A stretch of DNA of 38,090 bases, from assembly GCA_026393035.1 (NCBI GenBank), contig JAPLAY010000057.1, positions 1 through 38,090 of the forward strand, written 5' to 3'. The notes under the pieces were generated by a model. That model was not told the DNA's origin. It ran no database searches and saw nothing but the letters and a program-made list of their open reading frames with translations. The DNA is from Actinomycetota bacterium. GTDB taxonomy: Bacteria; Actinomycetota; Actinomycetes; Nanopelagicales; Nanopelagicaceae. Below, one piece after another: positions 9,642-17,822 of the stretch (within the stretch, counting starts at the first letter, position 1; each line of letters starts with the position of its first letter). A program made the position numbers and the translations under genes.

Positions 9642-10370
9642 ATGCAATTAGGTATGCAAAATCGGCAATTGGAAATTCTTCGTGCAATCGTTGATGAATA
9701 CGTTGCTACCGAAGAGCCGGTTGGCTCAAAAGTTATTGCCGAGCGACATGGCCTTGGGGTTTCACCAGCAACAATTAGAAACGATATGGCGATCTTGGAA
9801 GATGCGGGGCTGATAAAGCAACCACATACAAGTGCTGGGCGAATCCCAACAAATAGTGGGTATCGAATGTTCGTCGATAAAATTGCTGAGATAAAGCCAC
9901 TTTCCACAGCTGAGCGACGAGCGATTGAAAATTTCTTAGATGGTGCAAATAATCTTGATGATGTCTTAGGTCGAACTGCAAAGTTGCTTGCGCAGATAAC
10001 TAAGCAAGTAGCCGTAATTCAATACCCCGATGAAGATCGAGTAGTACTTGCTGGAACTGCGAATTTAGCGAGATCAACTCAGGAAATGTCGATGGCAATT
10101 CACCCAATATTGGAAGCGTTAGAAGAACAAGTAGTTTTACTACGTTTGCTTTCTGATGCTGGTTCATCACTTCAAGTAAAAATCGGGGATGAACAGGGCG
10201 AACGTTCATTAAAGACAACAAGTTTGGTTTCAATGAGTTATGGAACTGGTAGTGCCAACCATGGCGCACTTGGAATTTTGGGACCAACGCGAATGGATTA
10301 CGCCAGCTCTATGGCTGCAGTAAATACTGTTGCGCGTTATATCGGTCATTTCTTGGGAGAAAAGGCGTAG
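9642..10370 (+). CDS. hrcA: HrcA heat-shock repressor, internally shortened
   Basis: Repressor that binds CIRCE operators upstream of chaperone genes. The winged-helix N-terminus is intact ([55 protein letters not shown]), as is the C-terminus ([24 protein letters not shown]). The protein has only 242 residues against roughly 340 for the family. The missing piece is internal: conserved QVAVIQYP (ending at residue 129) runs almost directly into [12 protein letters not shown] (from residue 134), removing about 100 residues of the GAF-like and insert regions. The frame stays open, so this is a clean in-frame loss. dnaJ begins directly after its stop codon. Whether it still represses is unknown. 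Confidence 0.93.
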   Translation: MQLGMQNRQLEILRAIVDEYVATEEPVGSKVIAERHGLGVSPATIRNDMAILEDAGLIKQPHTSAGRIPTNSGYRMFVDKIAEIKPLSTAERRAIENFLDGANNLDDVLGRTAKLLAQITKQVAVIQYPDEDRVVLAGTANLARSTQEMSMAIHPILEALEEQVVLLRLLSDAGSSLQVKIGDEQGERSLKTTSLVSMSYGTGSANHGALGILGPTRMDYASSMAAVNTVARYIGHFLGEKA

Positions 10371-11336
10371 ATGGCTGATTATTACGCAACCCTTGGCGTC
10401 GATCGTGATACTTCTTTTGATGAAATCAAAAAGGTTTACCGCAAACTAGCCCGGGAATATCATCCTGATGTAAATCCAGATCCAAGTGCGGCTGAAAAAT
10501 TTAAAGAAATTACAACTGCTTATGAAATATTGAGCGATCCCGAGAAGCGTCAACGCTATGACTTAGGCGGCGATCCATTTTCACAATTTGGCGGTGGACA
10601 AAACTTTGGCTTCGGCGACATCATGGATGCTTTCTTCGGTGGTGGCGCTTCTAATCGCGGACCGCGTGCACGAATGCGTGCTGGGCAGGACGCACTTATT
10701 AGAGTGGAATTAGATTTGGCTGAAGCATGTTTTGGAGCAGAGCGTGAATTAAATCTTGAGACTGCAGTAAATTGCGAGAAATGTTCTGGATCTGGCTGCG
10801 CGAATGGTTCTAAGCCAAACATGTGTGCAATTTGTAAAGGACGCGGTGAAACTCAACAAGTTACCCGTTCAATTATTGGTCAAGTAATGACAAGTCGCCC
10901 ATGTGCGGCATGCCAGGGATATGGCAGCGTAATTTCAGATCCCTGCGGTGAATGTGCTGGTGATGGACGAGTACGTTCGCGAAAAGTAATTCCAATTAAA
11001 ATTCCAGCAGGAGTTGAAACTGGAAATCGAATTCAAATGAGCGGCGCGGGCGAAGTTGGTCCTGGTGGCGGCCCTGCTGGTGATTTATATGTTGAAATTG
11101 TTGAAACCCAACATGAGTTTTTAGTGCGTGATGGGAATAATCTGCATATCTCGATAATCATTCCAATGACATCAGCAGCGCTTGGCTGTAAGGTAAAAAT
11201 TGAAACCCTGGATGGACCACATGAAGTTCAAATTAAGCCAGGTTTTGTTAGTGGCGGGACAGTTATCTTAAAAGATTTGGGAATGAATAAATTGCGCGGA
11301 CATGGCCGTGGAGATTTAATCGTTCACGTCAAGTAA
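10371..11336 (+). CDS. dnaJ: DnaJ co-chaperone, stopped before its C-terminal tail
   Basis: Type I Hsp40 that stimulates DnaK ATPase and delivers substrates. J domain at residues 1-67 with HPD ([10 protein letters not shown]); a Gly/Phe-rich linker; a zinc-finger region with four C-x2-C-x-G-x-G-like repeats ([32 protein letters not shown]); then the C-terminal substrate domains ending [16 protein letters not shown] stop at 11334-11336 follows, giving 321 residues, about 50 fewer than the family. The missing tail is still encoded in the +1 frame just downstream (separate entry), so this gene carries a recent frameshift, an assembly error or a recoding site. ATG 10371 follows the hrcA stop immediately. 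Confidence 0.95.
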   Translation: MADYYATLGVDRDTSFDEIKKVYRKLAREYHPDVNPDPSAAEKFKEITTAYEILSDPEKRQRYDLGGDPFSQFGGGQNFGFGDIMDAFFGGGASNRGPRARMRAGQDALIRVELDLAEACFGAERELNLETAVNCEKCSGSGCANGSKPNMCAICKGRGETQQVTRSIIGQVMTSRPCAACQGYGSVISDPCGECAGDGRVRSRKVIPIKIPAGVETGNRIQMSGAGEVGPGGGPAGDLYVEIVETQHEFLVRDGNNLHISIIIPMTSAALGCKVKIETLDGPHEVQIKPGFVSGGTVILKDLGMNKLRGHGRGDLIVHVK

Positions 11337-11337
11337 A

Positions 11338-11478
11338 TTGAATAAAGAACAAGAAGAGCTAATGAAATCACTTGCAAAATCTCGTGGTGAAAGCGGCGAA
11401 GATGTGGAGATTCATACTCGGGGAAATCAACACTCAGCTGGCTTCTTTGGGCGCTTTAGAGATGCGTTTAACCGATAG
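11338..11478 (+). other. dnaJ: Out-of-frame C-terminal tail of DnaJ
   Basis: Read in the +1 frame relative to dnaJ from TTG 11338, this stretch encodes about 46 residues beginning with NKEQEELMKSLAKSRGE and ending GFFGRFRDAFNR before TAG 11476-11478. This matches the end of hrcA-linked actinobacterial DnaJ proteins, which have a KL-x2-EQEELL helix and a final short F-x-R-L-R-x-x-F segment. The frame is open throughout and codon use looks normal. No Shine-Dalgarno sequence precedes the TTG, so translation as an independent peptide is doubtful. rsmE starts at the base after the stop, as expected if this is the true end of dnaJ. Confidence 0.75.
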
Positions 11479-12201
11479 ATGTTGACGCTCTTTCTTGTCG
11501 AAAAACTCGGGGATTCGGCGGCAATAGAAGTTGATGGGGATGAAGCCCACCATGCAATTAAAGTTCTGCGAATAAAAACCGGTGAAGAGATTCTGGTTTC
11601 TGATGGCGCTGGAAATTGGGTACGCGCCAGCGTTGAAAATATTGATAAGAAGTCATTTAGCGCAAAAGTCTTAGAACGTGGATCTCAACAAATGAAGTCG
11701 CCAAAATTGGTAGTTGTACAAGGGCTTCCTAAATCTGATCGAGTTAAGGAAGCAATTGAAATCTTGGTTGAATCCGGTGTGGATTTGATTATTCCCTGGC
11801 AGGCAGAGCGCAGCATTTCAAAGTGGCAGAAAGATTCGCTTTCAAAGTGGCAGAGCGCTGCGATAGCCGCAACGAAACAATCACGTAGGTTTAGAACACC
11901 TGAGATAATTGAAGAGCTATCGCTCTCAGAACTTCTTGAAATTGAAAGTGAAACTGGTGCAATACTCGTGATGCATGAGTCGGCCACGACGAAATTGTCG
12001 GAAGTAGTGACCTCTAAGTTTTCAGAGCTAACAGAAATCATCATTGTTATCGGGCCAGAGGGCGGAATAAGCGAAAGCGAACTTGCGCTTCTCCAGAGCT
12101 CTAGAGCCCACATAGTTGGACTCGGACCTGAAGTTTTTCGCAGCGCCCATGCTGGAGGCGCGGCTTTAAGTGCAGTATCTGCTTTGATTGGGCGATGGTG
12201 A
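11479..12201 (+). CDS. rsmE: 16S rRNA (uracil-1498-N3)-methyltransferase
   Basis: SPOUT-class enzyme that methylates U1498 of 16S rRNA using SAM. The 240-residue length is typical. The N-terminal PUA-like domain holds DEAHHAIKVLRIKTGEEILVSDG; the C-terminal knotted domain holds VVQGLPKSDR, ATKQSRRFRTPEI, IVIGPEGGISESEL and GLGPEVFRSAHAGGAAL, the SAM-binding knot. ATG 11479 directly follows the TAG ending the DnaJ tail frame. It overlaps no other real gene; the HIT gene start is seven bases beyond its stop. The dnaJ-rsmE-HIT-phoH order is common in actinobacteria. Confidence 0.94.
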   Translation: MLTLFLVEKLGDSAAIEVDGDEAHHAIKVLRIKTGEEILVSDGAGNWVRASVENIDKKSFSAKVLERGSQQMKSPKLVVVQGLPKSDRVKEAIEILVESGVDLIIPWQAERSISKWQKDSLSKWQSAAIAATKQSRRFRTPEIIEELSLSELLEIESETGAILVMHESATTKLSEVVTSKFSELTEIIIVIGPEGGISESELALLQSSRAHIVGLGPEVFRSAHAGGAALSAVSALIGRW

Positions 12202-12208
12202 TTTCAAG

Positions 12209-12544
12209 ATGAGTTGCTTATTCTGCAAAATGGTTGCAGGTGAAATTCCGGTGGAGTTCGTATTTGAATCCGATGACGTATTCGCAATCAATGACATTTC
12301 GCCACAAGCTCCAACGCATGTCCTAATAATCCCAAAGGCGCACTATGAAAACGCTGCGGATGTAGCAAAGGGTGCACCAGATATCTCAGCCAAGTTGCAT
12401 GCAGCAGCGGCAAAGATCGCGGCGGATCGCGGTTTAGATGGTTACCGAAGTGTGTTCAACACCGGAGCTAGCGCCGGACAAAGTGTCTTTCACGCTCACT
12501 TACATCTTCTTGGCGGGCGTCCATTCGCCTGGCCACCAGGTTAA
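12209..12544 (+). CDS. HIT-family nucleotide hydrolase (HinT-like)
   Basis: Small histidine-triad protein, probably a purine nucleoside phosphoramidase or dinucleotide hydrolase. The 111-residue product begins MSCLFCKMVAGEIP, a normal HIT N-terminus, contains PKAHYENAADV, and ends with the catalytic triad HAHLHLLGGRPFAWPPG (H-x-H-x-H). I chose ATG 12209 because the alternative TTG 12188 adds seven residues unlike the family and would overlap rsmE. Physiological substrate is not known from sequence. It lies in the rsmE-phoH run with short gaps. Confidence 0.93.
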   Translation: MSCLFCKMVAGEIPVEFVFESDDVFAINDISPQAPTHVLIIPKAHYENAADVAKGAPDISAKLHAAAAKIAADRGLDGYRSVFNTGASAGQSVFHAHLHLLGGRPFAWPPG

Positions 12545-12561
12545 AAGTAGTATTTCGCCTA

Positions 12562-13578
12562 ATGGATTCGATTAAAACCGCACTTATAACCGTGCCTACC
12601 GCCATTCCTATGGTTTCACTTATTGGCGCCCAAGATGCACATCTTCGAATATTTGAAAAGACTTTTCCTGATATTTCAATAACTGTTCGCGGCAATGAAA
12701 TTTTCGCGGGCGGCGATCTTACGCAATTAGCTAAGTTTGAAGGGTTAGTGCGCGAACTTTTAGTTTTATTGCGCGCGGGTCAACATTTAAATAGCGATGC
12801 AATTTTGCGTTCGATTGAGATGTTTAATCACGAGCCTGCAGATCATCCAGCAGAAGTTCTCTCTCTAAATATCCTAAGCAACCGTGGAAAAACTATTCGC
12901 CCAAAAACTGCGAATCAGAAGCGATATGTCGAAGCAATTGATGAAAACACAATTACCTTTGGAATTGGTCCAGCTGGAACTGGAAAGACTTACTTAGCAA
13001 TGGCGAAGGCGATTCAAGCGCTGCAATCAAAGCAAGTGAATCGAATTATTCTTACTAGACCAGCGGTTGAAGCAGGAGAGCGCCTTGGATTTTTACCAGG
13101 AACTCTGCAAGAGAAGATCGACCCATATTTAAGACCGCTCTTCGATGCGTTGCACGACATGATTGATCAAGATTCAATTCCACGTCTAATGCAATCTGGA
13201 ATTATTGAAATTGCGCCTCTCGCATATATGCGCGGGCGTACGTTAAATGACGCTTTTATTATTTTGGATGAGGCTCAAAATACCTCTGCCGAACAGATGA
13301 AGATGTTTTTAACTCGTCTCGGTTTTGGTTCAAAGATGGTTATCACTGGTGACACCACGCAGATTGATTTACCTCATGGTGCGCAATCTGGTTTGAAAAT
13401 TGTTGGCGAAATCCTTGATGGCGTTGAAGATATTTCTTTCATCACACTTGATTCAGAGGATGTAGTTCGAAACCGACTTGTAGGCGATATCGTGAATGCT
13501 TACGGTCGCCATGATGCTGGCAAAGTAGTTTCGCCAAACGTAACAAGATCAATTCGATCTGGAAGCGGTGATCGCTAA
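12562..13578 (+). CDS. phoH: PhoH-like ATPase
   Basis: Cytoplasmic P-loop NTPase of the PhoH/YbeZ family, which works with YbeY in RNA metabolism. The 338-residue length is normal. An N-terminal KH-like region (about 1-100, with TVRGNEIFAGGD) precedes the ATPase core: FGIGPAGTGKTYLAMA (Walker A, about residues 132-147), LTRPAVEAGERLGFLPG, and NDAFIILDEAQNTS (Walker B, about 230-243), then VITGDTTQIDLP. ybeY starts five bases after its stop, so the functional pair is probably coexpressed. The start ATG 12562 has no strong ribosome-binding site. Confidence 0.96.
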   Translation: MDSIKTALITVPTAIPMVSLIGAQDAHLRIFEKTFPDISITVRGNEIFAGGDLTQLAKFEGLVRELLVLLRAGQHLNSDAILRSIEMFNHEPADHPAEVLSLNILSNRGKTIRPKTANQKRYVEAIDENTITFGIGPAGTGKTYLAMAKAIQALQSKQVNRIILTRPAVEAGERLGFLPGTLQEKIDPYLRPLFDALHDMIDQDSIPRLMQSGIIEIAPLAYMRGRTLNDAFIILDEAQNTSAEQMKMFLTRLGFGSKMVITGDTTQIDLPHGAQSGLKIVGEILDGVEDISFITLDSEDVVRNRLVGDIVNAYGRHDAGKVVSPNVTRSIRSGSGDR

Positions 13579-13583
13579 TTCCC

Positions 13584-14024
13584 ATGGGAATAGAAATTGC
13601 TAATAACAGCGGTATTGCTTGCAGTGAAGATGAAATTGTTGAGGTAGCAGAATTTGCCTTAGACAAAATGGGGATTCATCCCGATTCTGATCTAGGAATA
13701 ACCCTGGTCGATGAAGATGAAATTACAAAGTTGCATGTGCAATGGATGGATCTACCCGGTCCAACTGATGTGCTCTCATTTCCAATGGATGAGCTGAAAC
13801 CATTTTCTGCAAGCGATGGCCCGGGAATTATTGGCGATATTGTCATCTGTCCACAGTTCGCAGCTAAGCAAGCTACGAATCACTCGGTTTCCGATGAAAT
13901 TTCTTTGCTAACAGTTCATGGCGTTCTACACTTATTGGGATTCGACCATGTGGAACCAGATGAACATAAAATAATGTTCGACCTTCAAGAAAAAACCCTA
14001 GCGGATTGGCGTAACCAACGATGA
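13584..14024 (+). CDS. ybeY: Endoribonuclease YbeY, rRNA maturation factor
   Basis: Zinc-dependent single-strand endoribonuclease involved in 16S rRNA 3'-end maturation and ribosome quality control. The metal-binding motif H-x3-H-x5-H is intact as HGVLHLLGFDH at residues 112-122. The segment MDLPGPTDVLSFPMDE and GDIVIC are also conserved. The 146-residue length is typical. It overlaps the following CBS-domain gene by four bases (ATGA), indicating translational coupling. Confidence 0.96.
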   Translation: MGIEIANNSGIACSEDEIVEVAEFALDKMGIHPDSDLGITLVDEDEITKLHVQWMDLPGPTDVLSFPMDELKPFSASDGPGIIGDIVICPQFAAKQATNHSVSDEISLLTVHGVLHLLGFDHVEPDEHKIMFDLQEKTLADWRNQR

Positions 14025-15004
14025 AGACCCTGAGGTTTTTACTTGATGGGATTATCTGGTTAGTAATTGGATTTTACGTTGGCCGTACCTTCGGCAAGTC
14101 CCACAACTTAGATTTTGCAAGAGTTGTCGCACTACTTCCACAATCGCTTGTAAAAACCTTGCGCAGAGCGGGCTTCAAACTGCGCACTGGTCAATTCTCA
14201 AATGAGGAAGAACTTCGCGATGCAGTTGATCAAGCCAGCCAGCATGGCTTAGTAGAAGAATCCGAACGCGAAATGATTCAATCAGTTTTTGAACTAGGCG
14301 ACACCTTGGTTCGTGAATTAATGGTTCCACGAACAGAGATAGTTTGGATAGAAGGAAATAAGACGTTGCGCCAAGGTCTCTCGCTTGCGCTTCGTTCTGG
14401 GTTTACGAGAATTCCGGTGATCGATGAAAATCTCGATAACGTAATCGGTATTGCATATGTAAAGGATTTAGCACGGCGCACCCACGAGCACCGCGAATCA
14501 GAATTGAATGAAAACGTTGTAGAACTCGTTCGTAAAGCAACATTTGTGCCAGAAACTAAGACAGCTGCCGAACTTCTGAAAGAGATGCAGCGCGATCAAA
14601 TACACATGGCGGTAGTTGTTGACGAGTATGGCGGTACTGCTGGCTTGATAACAATTGAAGACATTTTGGAGGAAATCGTTGGCGAAATTGCTGATGAATA
14701 TGATGATGACGAGCTAGAAATTGAGTGGCTCTCTGAAAATAGTGCGCGTCTTTCAGCAAGGTTGCATATCGAAGATTTTGCTTCAACTTTTAAGATTGAA
14801 ATTTTAGAATCCGAACGTGAAGATGTGGACAGCATCGGGGGACTGTTAGCGAAAACGCTAGGTCGAGTACCGATTCCGGGAAGCACAATTTCTATTGCTG
14901 GCGTTAAATTAACAGCAGAGCGACCAGTTGGCCGTCGTCACCGAATCGCAACCGTTCTCGCTGAACGAATCATTGATGAAGCCGAGGCAGTCCTTGAGCA
15001 ATAA
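14021..15004 (+). CDS. CBS-pair/CorC-type transporter-associated protein lacking most of the membrane domain
   Basis: Homologous to the hemolysin-C/CNNM-like proteins that follow ybeY in actinobacteria and are linked to Mg or Co handling. Visible: a single hydrophobic segment (about residues 6-24), a basic linker, two CBS domains (about 95-220; RELMVPRTEIV, FTRIPVIDE, VVVDEYGGTAGLITIEDILEEIVGEI) and the CorC_HlyC C-terminal domain (about 235-310; DSIGGLLAKTLGRVPIPG). Full-length relatives have about 430 residues with an N-terminal DUF21 domain of several membrane segments; here 327 residues remain, so most of DUF21 is absent. The sequence just before the CBS pair (NEEELRDAVDQA) matches normal family sequence. 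It may act as a regulatory partner rather than a transporter. Confidence 0.88.
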   Translation: MKTLRFLLDGIIWLVIGFYVGRTFGKSHNLDFARVVALLPQSLVKTLRRAGFKLRTGQFSNEEELRDAVDQASQHGLVEESEREMIQSVFELGDTLVRELMVPRTEIVWIEGNKTLRQGLSLALRSGFTRIPVIDENLDNVIGIAYVKDLARRTHEHRESELNENVVELVRKATFVPETKTAAELLKEMQRDQIHMAVVVDEYGGTAGLITIEDILEEIVGEIADEYDDDELEIEWLSENSARLSARLHIEDFASTFKIEILESEREDVDSIGGLLAKTLGRVPIPGSTISIAGVKLTAERPVGRRHRIATVLAERIIDEAEAVLEQ

Positions 15005-15314
15005 TTCTGAAGACCTAAAGTTACAAACTCTCGCCAAAGCTACGATGGTGCGAAGCAATTCAAATTCTGCCGCCGCACTTAGAGATAACACTGGTCGAAC
15101 TTATGTCGCGATTCCAGTAAAAAGTGGTGGTTTCGAGATTGATTCACTGCTTGCGGTTTTAGTTGTTGCAAAAGCTAGTTCTATCAATGGAATTGAAGCG
15201 ATTGTTATTTGTGGGCAGGCTCCTTCACCCTCAAGCATCTCGGTTATTAAAAGCGAAGATCTAGGCGCAAAAATTTATTTGGTAAGCGATAAGGATGAAC
15301 TGCTTTCGCTTTGA
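14994..15314 (+). CDS. Cytidine-deaminase-like fold protein without catalytic residues
   Basis: Short protein (about 106 residues) matching the conserved gene that sits between the CBS protein and era in mycobacteria and Streptomyces. It contains LKLQTLAKATMVRSNSN and LRDNTGRTYVAIPV, recognisable relatives of the cytidine deaminase fold. The H/C-A-E and P-C-x2-C zinc-site motifs of true deaminases are missing, so catalysis is unlikely; the role is unknown. I chose TTG 14994, which overlaps the preceding stop by eleven bases and gives an SNNSEDLKL N-terminus like its relatives. An ATG at 14928 would overlap the upstream gene by 77 bases and add unrelated residues. era does not follow it here. 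Confidence 0.8.
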   Translation: MSNNSEDLKLQTLAKATMVRSNSNSAAALRDNTGRTYVAIPVKSGGFEIDSLLAVLVVAKASSINGIEAIVICGQAPSPSSISVIKSEDLGAKIYLVSDKDELLSL

Positions 15315-15341
15315 GTAACAAGCAACGGGTAGAATTACCGC

Positions 15342-16133
15342 ATGCGAATCGTCAGATTTTCTCCAAATGCCAGCGCGGGTTTAGGCACTGATCCACTTTT
15401 TGGTGTACTTAACGATCAAGATCAAATTTTAGTTTTACGAGGCGATCCACTTTATAGCGGAATAGTTCCAACTGAATCTAAAGTCGCTCTTGCCGATGTT
15501 CGGTTACTTGCACCAGTAATCCCTAGAAGCAAAGTAGTTTGTGTTGGCAAAAATTATGCGGATCACGCAGCAGAAATGGGTTCGCAAGTTCCAAAAGAGC
15601 CAGTAATTTTCTTGAAGCCAAATACCTCAGTTATCGGACCAAATGACACGATCCAATGGCCACGCATGAGTGAGCGCGTAGATTTCGAAGGTGAACTCGC
15701 AATTGTTATAAGCCGAATTTGCAAAGATGTTCCTGCTGCAAAATTTGCTGATGTGATTTTCGGTTACACAATTGCAAATGATGTAACTGCACGGGATTTA
15801 CAGAAAGTCGATGGCCAATGGAATCGCGCAAAAGGATTCGATACCTTCTGTCCACTTGGTCCGTGGATCGAAACTGAATTTGAGCCAGCTTCGCAGAAAA
15901 TCATCACCACGTTAAATGGCGAAGTTAAGCAATCTGAACCGCTCTCATCAATGATGTTTAAGATCCCACAAATTATCGAATTTATCTCCTCGGTTATGAC
16001 GCTGCTTCCAGGCGATGTAATTCTGACCGGCACACCTGCAGGAATCGGCCCAATGCCAGAGGGAGCAGAAGTTATTGTGACGATTGAAGGAATCGGCTCA
16101 CTTTCTAATAAGGTATCGCCTCGTGCCAACTAA
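15342..16133 (+). CDS. Fumarylacetoacetate hydrolase-family protein
   Basis: FAH-superfamily enzyme; members hydrolyse or decarboxylate acylpyruvates or related 2-oxo acids, and the exact substrate cannot be told from sequence. The 263-residue protein has VCVGKNYADHAAEMG, the acidic metal ligands in RVDFEGELAIVI and NDVTARDLQ, FDTFCPLGPW, and the C-terminal GDVILTGTPAGIGPM. ATG 15342. It overlaps gltX by eleven bases. The same FAH-gltX pair is seen in mycobacteria, often annotated as 2-hydroxyhepta-2,4-diene-1,7-dioate isomerase there; that specific activity is not supported by anything visible. Confidence 0.92.
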   Translation: MRIVRFSPNASAGLGTDPLFGVLNDQDQILVLRGDPLYSGIVPTESKVALADVRLLAPVIPRSKVVCVGKNYADHAAEMGSQVPKEPVIFLKPNTSVIGPNDTIQWPRMSERVDFEGELAIVISRICKDVPAAKFADVIFGYTIANDVTARDLQKVDGQWNRAKGFDTFCPLGPWIETEFEPASQKIITTLNGEVKQSEPLSSMMFKIPQIIEFISSVMTLLPGDVILTGTPAGIGPMPEGAEVIVTIEGIGSLSNKVSPRAN

Positions 16134-17592
16134 TACTTCTGACAAACCAGTTCGAGTTCGCTTCGCGCCATCTCCAACCGGCGATCTGCATGTTGGAAAC
16201 ATTAGAACTGCGCTCTTTGATTGGGCATATGCCCGTCACACAGGTGGCCAATTTATTTTTAGAATTGAAGATACTGATCGCGAACGTGTAACTGATGAAT
16301 ATATCCAAGCGGCGCAAGATACTTTGAAGTGGCTGGGTTTGAATTGGGATGAGGGTCCAGAAGTTGGCGGACCATACGGCCCATATTTACAGAGTCAACG
16401 TTTAGATATTTATGCGCAATGGGCTGCAAAATTTCTGGCTCAAGGCGATGCTTATCATTGCTATTGCTCCTCCGAAGAGCTTGAAGCGCGTCGCGAAGCA
16501 CAGAAAGCCGCGAACGTTGCGCCAGGTTATGACGGAAAATGCCGAAAAATAAGTCAAGACGATTTAGCTAAATATAAGAGCGAGGGAAGATTGCCGGTAT
16601 TGCGGATGCGCATGCCTGATGGATCAACAACGTTTACCGATTCAATTCGCGGAGATGTGACCTTCGATCACAACTTCGTTCCAGACTTTGTTTTAGTCCG
16701 TGGCGATGGGTCACCGCTTTACACATTGGCTGTTGCAGTTGATGACATCATGATGAAAGTAACCCACGTCTTACGCGGAGAAGATTTACTTTCGTCTACA
16801 CCACGTCAGATCCGGGTCTATCAAGCAATGGGAGTTAGCGAATCTGACTATCCAACTTTTGCCCACCTGCCATTTGTAATGGGTCAAGACAATGCCAAAC
16901 TTTCAAAGCGCAATGGCGAAGTTTCAATTGCTTGGTATCGCGAACGAGGCTTTCTGCCAGAAGCAATCTGTAATTATTTAGCACTTCTCGGTTGGTCACC
17001 TGGTGAAGATCGGGAGAATGTAACAATGAAAGAGTTGACCGAACTCTTTACAGTTGAGCGAGTTCATTCAAGTCCTGCGCGATTTGATATGAAGAAACTC
17101 GAAGCGATCAATGGCGATAAAATTCGTGAACTCACAATTGATGAATTGTTAAAGCGGACCACACCATTCCTGGTTAAAGATGGCGTAATCACCGGAACTC
17201 CAGACGAACTAGAAGTTGTGAAGAGCGCGCTGCCAATAATTCAGGAACGAATTGCCACATTGGCTGAGGTTTCACAGATGCTTAAGTTCCTATTCATGGC
17301 TAAATTCGCAGTAGATAGCGAAGAACTTCCAAAGATCCAAGATGAGCAATCTCAAGTTGTTTTGAAGAAGACCGATGAAGTTCTCAAAGGCCTTGCTAGT
17401 TGGGATCATGAAACTATTCACGAAGCGTTAAAGACCGCGTTAATTGAAGGTTTGGGGCTCAAGCCGCGTATCGCCTTTAGTGCGATTCGAATTGCCGTAA
17501 CCGGTAGCCACATTTCACCACCACTGTTTGAATCTCTAGAGCTCCTCGGTCGTGAGCGCTCACTCGAGCGGATTGCAGCTTCAATAAAGTAA
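16123..17592 (+). CDS. gltX: Glutamyl-tRNA synthetase
   Basis: Class I synthetase that charges tRNA-Glu and, in many bacteria without GlnRS, also tRNA-Gln for later amidation. The Rossmann fold begins RVRFAPSPTGDLHVGNIRTALF (the HIGH site is HVGN), and the KMSKS site is KLSKRNGEVS. The C-terminal helical anticodon-binding domain is complete. GTG 16123 gives 489 residues beginning PTNTSDKPVRVRFAPSP and overlaps the FAH stop; an upstream ATG 16084 would add 13 unrelated residues. Two tRNA genes, for Gln and Glu, follow directly, which are the substrates expected of a non-discriminating enzyme; that functional reading is inference. Confidence 0.97.
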   Translation: MPTNTSDKPVRVRFAPSPTGDLHVGNIRTALFDWAYARHTGGQFIFRIEDTDRERVTDEYIQAAQDTLKWLGLNWDEGPEVGGPYGPYLQSQRLDIYAQWAAKFLAQGDAYHCYCSSEELEARREAQKAANVAPGYDGKCRKISQDDLAKYKSEGRLPVLRMRMPDGSTTFTDSIRGDVTFDHNFVPDFVLVRGDGSPLYTLAVAVDDIMMKVTHVLRGEDLLSSTPRQIRVYQAMGVSESDYPTFAHLPFVMGQDNAKLSKRNGEVSIAWYRERGFLPEAICNYLALLGWSPGEDRENVTMKELTELFTVERVHSSPARFDMKKLEAINGDKIRELTIDELLKRTTPFLVKDGVITGTPDELEVVKSALPIIQERIATLAEVSQMLKFLFMAKFAVDSEELPKIQDEQSQVVLKKTDEVLKGLASWDHETIHEALKTALIEGLGLKPRIAFSAIRIAVTGSHISPPLFESLELLGRERSLERIAASIK

Positions 17593-17625
17593 TCGGGTAT
17601 CCTTGCGCAGTCGAAAATTAAAGTT

Positions 17626-17697
17626 TGGGGTATGGGGTAATTGGCAGCCCTGCTGATTCTGGTTCAGTAAGTCTAGGTTCGAGTCCTGGTACCCCAG
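17626..17697 (+). tRNA. tRNA-Gln (anticodon CUG)
   Basis: A 72-base cloverleaf can be drawn by eye: acceptor TGGGGTA with TACCCCA plus discriminator G; D stem GGGT/GCCC; anticodon stem GCTGA/TCAGT with loop TTCTGGT, anticodon CTG at 17659-17661 (reads CAG); and a T arm containing GGTTCGAGTCC. CCA is not encoded. It lies 33 bases after gltX and 52 bases before tRNA-Glu. Confidence 0.95.
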
Positions 17698-17749
17698 CTC
17701 ACTAGGAAGCAGTAAAAGTTAAAAGAAAAACTTAATAGAAGTAAATCTC

Positions 17750-17822
17750 GGCCCCGTCGTCTAGTGGCCTAGGACTCTGGCTTCTCAAGCCAGCTACGCG
17801 GGTTCGAATCCCGTCGGGGCTA
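17750..17822 (+). tRNA. tRNA-Glu (anticodon CUC)
   Basis: A 73-base cloverleaf: acceptor GGCCCCG with CGGGGCT (first pair G-U) plus discriminator A; anticodon stem CTGGC/GCCAG with loop TTCTCAA, anticodon CTC at 17784-17786 (reads GAG); T arm GCGGGTTCGAATCCCGT. CCA is not encoded. The spacer to tRNA-Gln is A-rich and holds no clear terminator, so the pair may be cotranscribed. Confidence 0.96.

Noticed and set aside
9600-10400. Search for a CIRCE operator (TTAGCACTC-N9-GAGTGCTAA) near hrcA and dnaJ
   Set aside because: No match seen by eye before either gene, so no operator is annotated here.
14928-14993. Longer N-terminus for the deaminase-like protein from ATG 14928
   Set aside because: It would overlap the CBS gene by 77 bases and adds residues unlike the family, whose conservation begins near TTG 14994.
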